NCBI GenBank assembly: GCA_007119985.1
Contig: SKOQ01000120.1
Span: 1-20,216, forward strand
Direction: 5' to 3'
DNA length: 20,216 nt
Source of the DNA: Marinospirillum sp.
GTDB lineage: Bacteria; Pseudomonadota; Gammaproteobacteria; Pseudomonadales; Halomonadaceae
Shown here: piece after piece, positions 1-6,803 of the stretch
How positions within the stretch are numbered: the first letter of the stretch is position 1
Layout: the number at the start of each line of letters is the position of its first letter
Position numbers and translations under genes: made by a program
The notes under the pieces: model-generated
What the model saw: only the letters and a program-made list of their open reading frames with translations
Database searches by the model: none
Told to the model about the DNA's origin: nothing

Positions 1-78
1 CGAACTCAGTAGTGAAACCTCTCAGCGCCGATGATAGTGTGGGGCCTCCCCATGTGAAAGTAGGTCATCGTCAGGCAC
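1..78 (+). rRNA. rrf: 5S ribosomal RNA, 3' part
   Basis: The first 78 bases match the 3' two thirds of a gammaproteobacterial 5S rRNA: the CGAACTCAG segment of loop C, the AGCGCCGATG stretch, the GTGGGG/CCCCAT hairpin and a final strand ending GTCAGGCAC. The 5' part lies outside the window. An intrinsic terminator follows 15 bases later, so this is the end of an rRNA operon read on the plus strand. The exact 3' end (77 or 78) is a judgement by similarity to E. coli. Confidence 0.93.
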
Positions 79-92
79 TTATTTAAACAATC

Positions 93-120
93 AACCCAGC
101 CCTTAAAAGCTGGGTTTTTT
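93..120 (+). terminator. rRNA operon terminator
   Basis: A perfect 8-bp stem, AACCCAGC (93-100) with GCTGGGTT (109-116), closes an 8-base loop and runs into a T tract. It lies directly after the 5S RNA, where an rrn operon is expected to end. Confidence 0.92.
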
Positions 121-161
121 GTTTTTAGGGCGGTTTATCAGCCATTTTAAAACCATGGAAC

Positions 162-219
162 GGCGGCAGTATTTAGAAGGCTAATCTAATAGATCTCGAC
201 TGCCGCCATTTGTTTTTTA
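162..219. terminator. Long-loop inverted repeat, possible bidirectional terminator
   Basis: A perfect 9-bp GC-rich inverted repeat, GGCGGCAGT (162-170) and ACTGCCGCC (199-207), encloses a 28-base loop. On the plus strand it is followed by a T-rich run (ATTTGTTTTTTAT). On the minus strand the tract is weaker (CCATGGTTTTAAAAT). It sits between the converging rrn operon and tlyA, so a backstop terminator for one or both is the simplest reading. The loop is longer than usual for an intrinsic terminator. Confidence 0.55.
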
Positions 220-250
220 TCTACCAGATCTAACTATTATCTTCTTCTGA

Positions 251-1012
251 TTACGAAATCTTTTGTGCCATACACAGAAATTCGTAATTACCGTCACCGC
301 CTTGGATTGGGCTGGCGAGCCATCCTCTCAGGCTCAGTCCCAAGCTGAGTATCTGGCTCTCTATCTTGCTTCTTACCGCTTCATAGAGGCGAGTATCCGT
401 CACTAAACCATGCTTATTGATATACTCCTTTCCTACCTCAAACTGAGGCTTCACAAGGGTAATGAGCCAGCCTTGATCTGCCATCAGATTAGGGCATTGG
501 GGTAAAACCAGTGTTTGTGAGATAAAGGAGATATCCATCACTATGAGTCCATACTTGGCCGGTAGCTGGGCTGAGAGAAGCTGATCAGGTGTCAAATAAC
601 GTGCATTGACCTTTTCCAAAGCGCGCACTCGATGGTCACCCTGGAGGCGGGGGTGAAGCTGACTATGCCCAACATCAATGCCGACCACTGATGCGGCACC
701 CGCTTGCAGCAGGTAGTCAGTAAAGCCTCCTGTTGATTGTCCTATATCTAAAGCTATTTGATTGTGAACTTGAATCGATCCAGCTTCTATCGCTGCTTTA
801 AGCTTGAGCGCGCCACGAGAGACATACTGGTCTTCTTCCGCTGCCTCAACCCTCAGTAGAGTCTCTTCAGGCAGCTTTAACCCCGGCTTGCTTGCAACCT
901 GCCAATGTCCACCTTTATTCAAATAGACGCGGCCTTGCTCTAGCATTTTTGCAGCTTGAGTTCGAGTGGCAGCAAGTTGTTGGTGAACAAGGAGTTGATC
1001 AAGGCGTAGCAT
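251..1012 (-). CDS. tlyA: TlyA-type rRNA (cytidine-2'-O)-methyltransferase
   Basis: This 253-residue protein belongs to the TlyA/FtsJ-like family, which methylates ribose 2'-OH groups of rRNA. In characterised members the targets are cytidines in 16S helix 44 and/or 23S helix 69. Residues 1-65 form an S4 RNA-binding domain (starts MLRLDQLLVHQQLA). The SAM-binding Rossmann motif is ALDIGQSTGGFTD (about 87-99). The K-D-K-E catalytic set of 2'-O-methyltransferases is visible as K70, D160 (VMDISF), K188 (LVKPQFE) and E244 (NYEF). Length is normal for the family. The ATG at 1012 has only a weak upstream AGGG, but the S4 start fits. It converges on the rRNA operon and diverges from ffs. Family members are often mislabelled hemolysin A. 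Confidence 0.92.
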   Translation of the reverse strand: MLRLDQLLVHQQLAATRTQAAKMLEQGRVYLNKGGHWQVASKPGLKLPEETLLRVEAAEEDQYVSRGALKLKAAIEAGSIQVHNQIALDIGQSTGGFTDYLLQAGAASVVGIDVGHSQLHPRLQGDHRVRALEKVNARYLTPDQLLSAQLPAKYGLIVMDISFISQTLVLPQCPNLMADQGWLITLVKPQFEVGKEYINKHGLVTDTRLYEAVRSKIESQILSLGLSLRGWLASPIQGGDGNYEFLCMAQKIS

Positions 1013-1090
1013 GGATGACCCTAGAGTGAACGCTGAGAATAAGCTATTGATGGAATTGTTATTTTAGCTGATATTCTTGCTTTTTGCTCT

Positions 1091-1120
1091 TTGGACTGTT
1101 AATCTTGTGGCCGTTTTAAA
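1091..1120 (+). promoter_or_regulatory. Candidate sigma70 promoter of ffs
   Basis: TTGGAC (1091-1096) and TTTTAA (1114-1119) are 17 bp apart and would start transcription near 1126-1131, just before the SRP RNA stem. The -35 is good and the -10 is mediocre. This is a sequence-only inference. Confidence 0.45.
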
Positions 1121-1135
1121 GAGTTACGTGTTTAT

Positions 1136-1249
<114 letters not shown>

Positions 1250-1255
1250 CATAAA

Positions 1256-1563
1256 TGACGCTTGCTTTTACTTTGTATATCCCTCAGATTTTGCACTCTT
1301 CTCACTCATTGACTCACCCTAACGCATGATATGAATGCTCGGCTCTTCTAGATCCGCTAACATTTCTATGCGTGTTGTGATATCTACTTTTTACCGGTTC
1401 TCTAGCAGCCACTTCCCCTCCCTACACGGGTCGCTGGAATAAACGCATACATTTCGTTTTCCGCCAAAGGGATGAGTTTTTTTAAAGCGCGCTCAGATGC
1501 TCAGAATCTGGGGTTTTGGTTTTGGCTGCGTTTTAGTATGAACCCTGAGGGAGCCGGTAATTT
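1256..1563. other. 308-bp intergenic stretch without a recognisable gene
   Basis: This lies between ffs (plus) and the end of the SseB-domain gene (minus). I find no supported ORF. A weak hairpin, CAGAT (1494-1498) with ATCTG (1506-1510), is followed on the plus strand by GGGGTTTTGGTTTT and could slow transcription from ffs. CCCTGAGGG at about 1543-1551 is a tight palindrome near the minus-strand stop. Neither is convincing as a terminator. Confidence 0.5.
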
Positions 1564-1965
1564 TCAACCCAGTTGTCCAAATAGCTGCTCGACTTCATTT
1601 GGTGAAAACTCCTTGCCGTAATCAGATTGAGGGTTAAGAAATAATCTCGCTCCTCGTGTCATTTCAAAGAATGTACGCACCGGTAAGACGAGATAGGCTT
1701 CTTCAGTGGCTATCGATTTTTGTAGGACTTCAAGCGAAGAAAAGAAGGGGATCACAGGTGAGCCGTCGGGTTTTTGCCAGTGCTGTATTTGCACTTTACT
1801 TCCGGCTTTCAAGTTCACCTTTTTTTCTGTGCCTTGGATTTCTGTCGTTCCAAGTAGATACACCTGTGAATCCATCAGGATGGTGTAAAAATGAGGCCGA
1901 TGTGCTGGCTCGTCTGCGGCCAAGATGAGTGCGTGTTCCAAGGGGTTGTCTGTTGTCACCAACAC
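1564..1965 (-). CDS. SseB N-terminal-domain protein
   Basis: A 133-residue protein carrying little more than the SseB N-terminal domain. The family pattern is visible: an N-terminal NPLEHALILAADEPAHRPHFY, then VYLLGTTEI, a PVIPFFSSLEVLQ strand-helix, and LFLNPQSDYGKEFSPNEVEQL near the C-terminus. SseB was named from enhanced serine sensitivity in E. coli; its biochemical role is not established, and stand-alone domains also occur among small accessory or immunity-like genes. I prefer the GTG at 1965 because AAAAGGA (complement of 1972-1978) precedes it at 6-base spacing. The ATG at 1983, six codons upstream, has no Shine-Dalgarno sequence. It is the last of three collinear genes, 87 bases after the previous one. 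Confidence 0.8.
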   Translation of the reverse strand: MLVTTDNPLEHALILAADEPAHRPHFYTILMDSQVYLLGTTEIQGTEKKVNLKAGSKVQIQHWQKPDGSPVIPFFSSLEVLQKSIATEEAYLVLPVRTFFEMTRGARLFLNPQSDYGKEFSPNEVEQLFGQLG

Positions 1966-2052
1966 AAAGCATCCTTTTATCATTATTAGGCGTTAAGCTG
2001 CTTCCATCTGTTGCATTGATCGTTTTGCGAGCAGATCATGCCTCCAAGCTTT

Positions 2053-2676
2053 TCAGGTTCCATTTAAGCCAATCAGCTTGGCTTTAACTAACCTTTGTGA
2101 AAAGAGCTGCGGATTCAAGACCCAGTGCGTCGCTATTTGGCGAATACTCGTTGCACTCGGAAAGCCGCCACTTGTTGATAGACCGTTGATACGACAGTGT
2201 TGGGCCGCTTGTATCTCGGCCTCGGTTGGTTCTCCTGCTGAGATGAAGTTTTGATCATATTCTCCATCTCCATCATGATACACCGCATATTTTCTTGTGA
2301 TTTGACCGCGTTTTGCGATGAACCAGAAGTTGTATATTCCACCTTGATCGTCGCCAAAGCCATAGCTAGTCCCAAATTTTTGGCTTAATCTCGCGGTGAA
2401 CTCAGTCAGGTTACTGAGGCTTGCATCCAGAATGGCCATGCGATCCCAGTGACCTTGTTGCCAAAATGGCAAACCCCAGCCGCCAATATAGATCAGCCCA
2501 CCAAGATCTGCGACAACCAAGTGAGTGCTTCTCCAGATCAATTTAATCTCGTCAAGAGACTGCAAATTGCTGATAGATGTAATACTCATTTCGCCTTTCA
2601 GATGGTCGACAACACCTTCTAAATCGTTACTTTCTACAACCAGCCAAATCATATTTCCATACATCATCATGCTCAT
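2053..2676 (-). CDS. Uncharacterised Trp/Gly-rich protein
   Basis: I do not recognise the family of this 207-residue, probably cytoplasmic protein; there is no signal peptide or membrane helix. Features are a Gly/Trp-rich patch (GGLIYIGGWGLPFWQQGHW), then SYGFGDDQGGIYNFWFIAKRG with an acidic HDGDGEYDQ after it, a GEPTEAEI turn, and a C-terminal IRQIATHWVLNPQLF. A motif of the type 'W.AR.G...R.Y' followed by 'G.PT..E' and 'A..W...P' recalls single-domain proteins seen near toxin-immunity loci, but that is only an impression. The ATG at 2676 is chosen because AAAGGC lies 6 bases upstream; the reading frame is open to 2730 but the extra codons lack a ribosome site. It lies 63 bases after the DUF2262 gene. 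Confidence 0.72.
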   Translation of the reverse strand: MSMMMYGNMIWLVVESNDLEGVVDHLKGEMSITSISNLQSLDEIKLIWRSTHLVVADLGGLIYIGGWGLPFWQQGHWDRMAILDASLSNLTEFTARLSQKFGTSYGFGDDQGGIYNFWFIAKRGQITRKYAVYHDGDGEYDQNFISAGEPTEAEIQAAQHCRINGLSTSGGFPSATSIRQIATHWVLNPQLFSQRLVKAKLIGLNGT

Positions 2677-2739
2677 TGTATTGCCTTTGTTATTTGGTGA
2701 GTGAACGAGCTGAAGTTGACAGGATTGCACTATACATTA

Positions 2740-3606
2740 CTAGCCTGGTATATCTGCATCCAGAGGGCCTTCAGCGAGAGATCCTGTAATCAGAATCGAA
2801 TGCCCCCAAAATAAATCACCATCATGATGCCAGAATTCAAACTCCCCATCAGAATCCACCGTGATGGATTCAAGCTGCATCGCCTGGGCGAAAGCTGAAG
2901 CTGTGACTTCTTCTTGATCCTCTGTTCGCCAGCTCTCATTTTTTAGATCTAGAAGTTCAGCGACAGCATAGTCGGTGATTTTTTTTGACCAGTCACTCGT
3001 ATGGCGATAAAGCGCTTCTAGCGTTTTGATACTAGATGCGATAGAGGCGTTTTCTTCATCCACTGATATTGACACTCTCACTGGCTGGCCCATCCAGTTT
3101 ATCGAGCCTTCAAACCAGTTTAGCGAGCGGTTAAAAGTGAGGAGACCAAACTCAGGGTGTGTGATTTCAACTGGCGATTTATATTGTTCGAGCACCGCTT
3201 TGAGCTCGGTATCATCTGGTGGATTTAGAATCGATATGAGCTGTGCTCTTGCATCACCGAAAGGGCTGACTCTTGATAGTTTGACTTTTAATTGGACGAG
3301 AGATTCTTTTTTAACACTGTCTTGAATGGCTTGGAGCTCTCCATTCGCTAGCTGCTTGGAGACAATAAGCCGTGAAGGGTTTATCTTGCCTCCGGCTTCT
3401 TTCCAAGCGATGAGAGAGAAGATTAAAGACCACTCTTGATGAGGAGGCGAGTTTCCTGCACTTGGTCCATTCGCCCCAACGACTCCGTAGATGATCGTGT
3501 CTGGCAGAGTCGCAAATTCTTGCTCTAGCTTTTCTTTCTTGATCGCGGCGTCTGTGACAATGTCTGCCATCGACTTGCTGCTATCGCACTGGTTTTTATT
3601 CGGCAT
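2740..3606 (-). CDS. DUF2262 domain protein
   Basis: A 288-residue protein. The C-terminal half (from about residue 150) has the DUF2262 pattern: HPEFGLLTFNRSLNWFEGSI and NWMGQPVRVSI, a helix with the WSKKITDYAVAELLDLKN segment, then SITVDSDGEFEFWHHDGD and LFWGHSILITGS with a closing A.IPG. The first half is a separate region I cannot place; it has a KKEKLEQEF helix and a GVVGANGPSAGNSPP stretch. Function is unknown for the family. The frame is open to 3750, but the TTG there has its AGGG only one base upstream. The ATG at 3606 has AGGT 6 bases before it and is preferred, moderately. First gene of the three-gene minus-strand set. Confidence 0.76.
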   Translation of the reverse strand: MPNKNQCDSSKSMADIVTDAAIKKEKLEQEFATLPDTIIYGVVGANGPSAGNSPPHQEWSLIFSLIAWKEAGGKINPSRLIVSKQLANGELQAIQDSVKKESLVQLKVKLSRVSPFGDARAQLISILNPPDDTELKAVLEQYKSPVEITHPEFGLLTFNRSLNWFEGSINWMGQPVRVSISVDEENASIASSIKTLEALYRHTSDWSKKITDYAVAELLDLKNESWRTEDQEEVTASAFAQAMQLESITVDSDGEFEFWHHDGDLFWGHSILITGSLAEGPLDADIPG

Positions 3607-3925
3607 GATCCTACCTGTTCTGTCGCGTGCAGATGGTTTTAAATTGGGCAGGCTGGCGTACCAGTGGATGAGGTGAGGGTGATATGCATCCTGCGATAAG
3701 GTGAAGCTTCTTGCTGTGCTCTTTTTACCAAACCCAACCTTAAAGCGCAAACCCTTTGATTTTGTGCTGTTTTGATTATCTTGCAGGTGATTGGCCTCTT
3801 CTTTTGCTGAACGTCTTTATTTTTCTACTGCGCCGTTTACAGGCCCTAGCTGGCTTTCGCTTGATTAACTGAACCCAATGGTGTTTTATTGTTGGCAATA
3901 TGACATTCAGATGAAGGAGTTTTCG
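3607..3925. other. Divergent intergenic region
   Basis: About 320 bp between the DUF2262 gene and the DadA-like gene, which point away from each other. It should carry both promoters. For the plus strand, TTGATT (3861-3866) with TTTATT (3885-3890) at 18-bp spacing is the best pair I can see, but it is weak. The minus-strand frame stays open through 3607-3750 without a good start. No terminator, repeat or RNA was recognised. Confidence 0.45.
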
Positions 3926-3928
3926 GTG
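3914..3928 (+). promoter_or_regulatory. Ribosome binding site that decides the start of the DadA-like gene
   Basis: AAGGAG at 3914-3919 lies 6 bases before a GTG at 3926. The ATGs at 3878 and 3911 have no comparable site, and the one at 3911 runs into the AAGGAG itself. The GTG also places the FAD-binding GAGMVG motif at residues 9-14, the usual distance from the N-terminus. Confidence 0.82.
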
Positions 3929-5164
3929 GCACAAGAAATCACTGTTTTAGGCGCGGGAATGGTCGGTGTGAGTGTGGCTTGGCACTTGCAGCAGCGTGGC
4001 TATGCTGTGCGACTGGTGGATCGGCGTGCGCCCGGCGAAGAAACTTCTTATGGGAATGCGGGCATTATCCAGCGTGAAGCTGTTCGTCCTTATGCCTTTC
4101 CGCGTGATTTATCCACTTTGCTACGGGTTGCGCCCAATCGTGCCGTAGATATTCGTTATCGCCCTTTGGATGTGCTCAAGTCAGCGCGTCCATTGTTTGG
4201 TTACTGGCAGAGCTCTGCTGCTGGACGCTATGCCAAGATACAGCCTCAGTATGCAGCTTTAATTCAGCAAGCCTTGGAAACCCATGAAAAGATGATTCAG
4301 GCGGCGGGCGCTGAGCATTTAATCCGCCGTGAAGGCTATCTTGAAGTTTTTCGTACGACGGCGGCTTTGGAGGCCGAAGCAGGCTTAGCGGAGCAGGATC
4401 AGCAGTATGGCGTGGAGTATCAGTTGTTGGATCAGGCCGCGTTAGCGCAGTGCGAGCCGCATCTGTCAACAGAGTTAAAAGGCGCGATTCACTGGACTCA
4501 GCCGTGGACCGCGCGCGATCCAGCTGCGTTAGTGAAGGCCTATGCCGCTGATTTTGTACGAGCGGGCGGAGAGCTGGTGAAAGCGGATATCCAGAGCATC
4601 TGTCGTCAAGGCCAGCAGTGGGAAGTGAGCACCGGCCAGCAGAAAGTGAGCAGCGAGCAGTTGGTGATCGCACTGGGGCCTTGGTCTGCTCATTGGCTCG
4701 CCCGTTTAGGCTTGCATGTGCCGCTCTTTTCCAAGCGGGGTTATCACATGCACTATGCCAGCGAGCATCCCTTGCACCATTGGGTGATGGATGCTGAGGT
4801 CGGCTATCTTTTGGCGCCGATGCAGGCTGGTATCCGTTTGACCAGTGGTGCCGAGCTGAGCGGTTTAGAGACCGCGCCCAATTTTGCCCAGTTAGCCGCC
4901 GCAGAGCAGGTGGCGCGTGGCCTTTTTCCCTTAGGTGAACGTCTGGAAGCCACTCCCTGGTTTGGCTCACGCCCTTGCCTACCGGATATGAAACCAGTCA
5001 TCGGCCCTGTGGCTTCTCAAACGGGTTTGTGGACAGCCTTTGGGCATGGGCATCAAGGCTTTACGTTAGGTCCGCTGACAGGTCAGTTGATCGGGCAGAT
5101 GATGGAGAAGGAGCCAACGGCGATATCGATGGCTCCCTATGCGCTAGAGCGTTTTTGTGGCTAA
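3926..5164 (+). CDS. DadA-like FAD-dependent amino-acid oxidoreductase
   Basis: A 412-residue member of the DAO (FAD-dependent D-amino acid dehydrogenase/glycine oxidase/sarcosine oxidase-like) family. It has an N-terminal dinucleotide fold, ITVLGAGMVGVSVAWHLQQRG (from residue 5), the ETSYGNAGII stretch that follows the FAD motif in DadA proteins, and a C-terminal WFGSRPCLPDMKPVIG and FGHGHQGFTLGPLTGQLIG that closes the FAD site. Known members oxidise D-amino acids or N-methylated amines, passing electrons to the respiratory chain or oxygen. The substrate cannot be told from sequence. It converges on the BCCT gene with 15 bases between stops, so a link to betaine or methylamine metabolism is possible but unproven. 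No terminator is visible in the gap. Confidence 0.88.
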   Translation: MAQEITVLGAGMVGVSVAWHLQQRGYAVRLVDRRAPGEETSYGNAGIIQREAVRPYAFPRDLSTLLRVAPNRAVDIRYRPLDVLKSARPLFGYWQSSAAGRYAKIQPQYAALIQQALETHEKMIQAAGAEHLIRREGYLEVFRTTAALEAEAGLAEQDQQYGVEYQLLDQAALAQCEPHLSTELKGAIHWTQPWTARDPAALVKAYAADFVRAGGELVKADIQSICRQGQQWEVSTGQQKVSSEQLVIALGPWSAHWLARLGLHVPLFSKRGYHMHYASEHPLHHWVMDAEVGYLLAPMQAGIRLTSGAELSGLETAPNFAQLAAAEQVARGLFPLGERLEATPWFGSRPCLPDMKPVIGPVASQTGLWTAFGHGHQGFTLGPLTGQLIGQMMEKEPTAISMAPYALERFCG

Positions 5165-5179
5165 TGAGCTGGCTCTGCT

Positions 5180-6727
5180 TCAATCACGCAGTATGCCTTG
5201 ATCCCGAGCCATAGCATAGGCGGCTTTGGGGCCTAGATAGAGGCTGGGCAGTAAAACCAGTGACACAGGGATGGCCGTAATGACAATAAACTGCTGGAGT
5301 GCACTGATTTGCCCTGCCCCCATCAGCAGGAGTACACCAGCCATCAGAGCGAGCGTAATACCCCAAAAGGCGCGTAAACCTGGACTAGGCTGATCATGCC
5401 CTGTCCCGACAACAGCGATCGCATAGCTCATTGAATCCCCCGTGGTGGCAACAAAAATCATGGTTAGAATCAAGATCGCTATCGCCATACCCAGGCCGCC
5501 AGGGAGCGCCTGCGCAATGGTGAGTGTGGCCACATCAAACTGGAAGGCTTGCAAGGCTTCAGTCAGATCAATGATGCCATGCAGCTGGTAGTAGATACCT
5601 GAACCGCCTAGTAGTGTAAACCAGAAGGTGGTCGCGATGGGTGCCATGATACTGACAGCAAGGAGCATTTCTCTAATCGTTCGGCCTTGGGAGATGCGAG
5701 CGACAAAGATGGCCATCAGCGGGCCATAGCCAATAAACCAAGCAAAGAAAAACACCGTCCACCACTGCATCCACCAGGCTGGGGCGGTTTCTGCTGTCGT
5801 TGTGGCTAGGGTCATAAAAGAGCTTAAATAGGTACCAAAGCCTTGAAACCAGCTATTCCATAAAAACAGGCTGGGGCCAAACAGGAAGATCACCGCCGCA
5901 ATGCCCAATGCCAGCAGCACATTAAATCGACTGAGGATCTGGATGCCGCGATGAATTCCTGTTAAAGCTGAGATGACATAGATACAGGCCAGCAGCAGTA
6001 AAACGCCAAGTTGGCTACCTAGGCTTTGCTCCAGTCCTAGCAGCTGTTCAAGTCCGAGGCTGACTTGGGTGGCTAAAAAACCGATCGGGCCGACGGTGCC
6101 TGCCACGACAGCGATAATGCAGATGCTATCCACTAGGCTGCCTGCTTTGCCTTGCATGATCTTCTCGCCAAAAACTGGGTAGAGCAGCGTGCGCGGCTGG
6201 AGGGGCTGGCCTTGAACATAATGCGCTTGTGCCAAAACCAGTGCGGCAAGCGTGCCCAAGACGCCCCAAGCCAAAAAGCCCCAATGCATAAAAGACTGGG
6301 CTAGTGCTGGTGCTACAGCCTCTGGAGTGGCGGCGGCATGAGTGAAGGCGGGAGGTGTCACCACAAAATGATAGACCGGCTCACCTGCGGCAAAGAAAAC
6401 ACCGCCTCCAGCCAGTAGGGTACACATAATCATCGACAACCATTGAAAGCGGCCAAGATCAGGCTGACTTTTTTTACCGATGCGCGCTGATCCAGCGGGT
6501 GAAAACGCAATGCCGAGGGCAATGAAAAAAGTCAGCAGCAGCAAAAGCTGAAAGTAGGTGCCTAGACTTTTGGCTGTCCAGGTAAAGCCTTGCGCAATCA
6601 GCTGCGCGGTCCACTGCAGATCATAGGCAGAGAATCCAAGAAAAAGAACAATGAAGCTACAGCTCAGTAGCATCACCCAAGGATCACCAAGGCGTAGTGA
6701 AGAAGAAACAGCAGATTGTGAAGGCAT
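5180..6727 (-). CDS. BCCT family transporter, full length
   Basis: A 515-residue inner-membrane secondary transporter of the betaine/choline/carnitine (BCCT) family, with about 12 hydrophobic helices. Visible landmarks are the helix-3 Gly stretch ending GGGVFFAAGEPVYHF, HWGFLAWG in helix 4, and the family signature of helix 8 at about residues 320-350 ending FVARISQGRTIRE. The usual W-W-x-S/A-W-A/S-P of helix 8 reads W-F-I-G-Y-G-P (residues 330-336), so two tryptophans of the cation-binding region are replaced. There is no long cytoplasmic C-terminal tail of the BetT type. ATG at 6727 has AGGAC upstream; the longer open frame runs back into the previous gene. An intrinsic terminator ends 23 bases before the start. 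Substrate unknown; a betaine-like compound is likely. Confidence 0.88.
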   Translation of the reverse strand: MPSQSAVSSSLRLGDPWVMLLSCSFIVLFLGFSAYDLQWTAQLIAQGFTWTAKSLGTYFQLLLLLTFFIALGIAFSPAGSARIGKKSQPDLGRFQWLSMIMCTLLAGGGVFFAAGEPVYHFVVTPPAFTHAAATPEAVAPALAQSFMHWGFLAWGVLGTLAALVLAQAHYVQGQPLQPRTLLYPVFGEKIMQGKAGSLVDSICIIAVVAGTVGPIGFLATQVSLGLEQLLGLEQSLGSQLGVLLLLACIYVISALTGIHRGIQILSRFNVLLALGIAAVIFLFGPSLFLWNSWFQGFGTYLSSFMTLATTTAETAPAWWMQWWTVFFFAWFIGYGPLMAIFVARISQGRTIREMLLAVSIMAPIATTFWFTLLGGSGIYYQLHGIIDLTEALQAFQFDVATLTIAQALPGGLGMAIAILILTMIFVATTGDSMSYAIAVVGTGHDQPSPGLRAFWGITLALMAGVLLLMGAGQISALQQFIVITAIPVSLVLLPSLYLGPKAAYAMARDQGILRD

Positions 6728-6750
6728 CAGCCAAAGTCCTGAGTTGAAAT

Positions 6751-6780
6751 AAAAAAAAGAAGCACCTGATGAGATGCTTC
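6751..6780 (-). terminator. Intrinsic terminator between the two transporter genes
   Basis: Read on the minus strand, GAAGCATC (6780-6773) pairs with GGTGCTTC (6766-6759) over a 6-base loop (8 bp with two G.U pairs), followed by eight T residues (6758-6751). It lies 23 bases after the stop of the upstream transporter and 23 bases before the ATG of the next. Confidence 0.9.
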
Positions 6781-6803
6781 TCAAGGTCAAGCCGTGTCGA
6801 TTT

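Noticed and set aside
1494..1515. CAGAT/ATCTG hairpin followed by T-rich sequence after ffs.
   Set aside because: Stem is only 5 bp and the T run is broken by G; too weak to list as a terminator.
1992..1998. GTTAAGC (GCTTAAC on the minus strand), which resembles the core of an integron attC site before the SseB-domain gene.
   Set aside because: No partner core or imperfect attC hairpin is found in the gap to 2052, no similar element lies at the other island junction, and no integrase is in the window.
3607..3750. N-terminal extension of the DUF2262 gene to the TTG at 3750.
   Set aside because: The only AGGG is one base from the TTG, too close. The ATG at 3606 has a usable site, though the 48 extra codons cannot be fully excluded.
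4176..4970. 264-codon minus-strand frame opposite the DadA-like gene.
   Set aside because: Composition is that of an antisense shadow (rich in Arg, Ser, Pro), with no fold-like pattern, and the opposite strand holds a clear enzyme.
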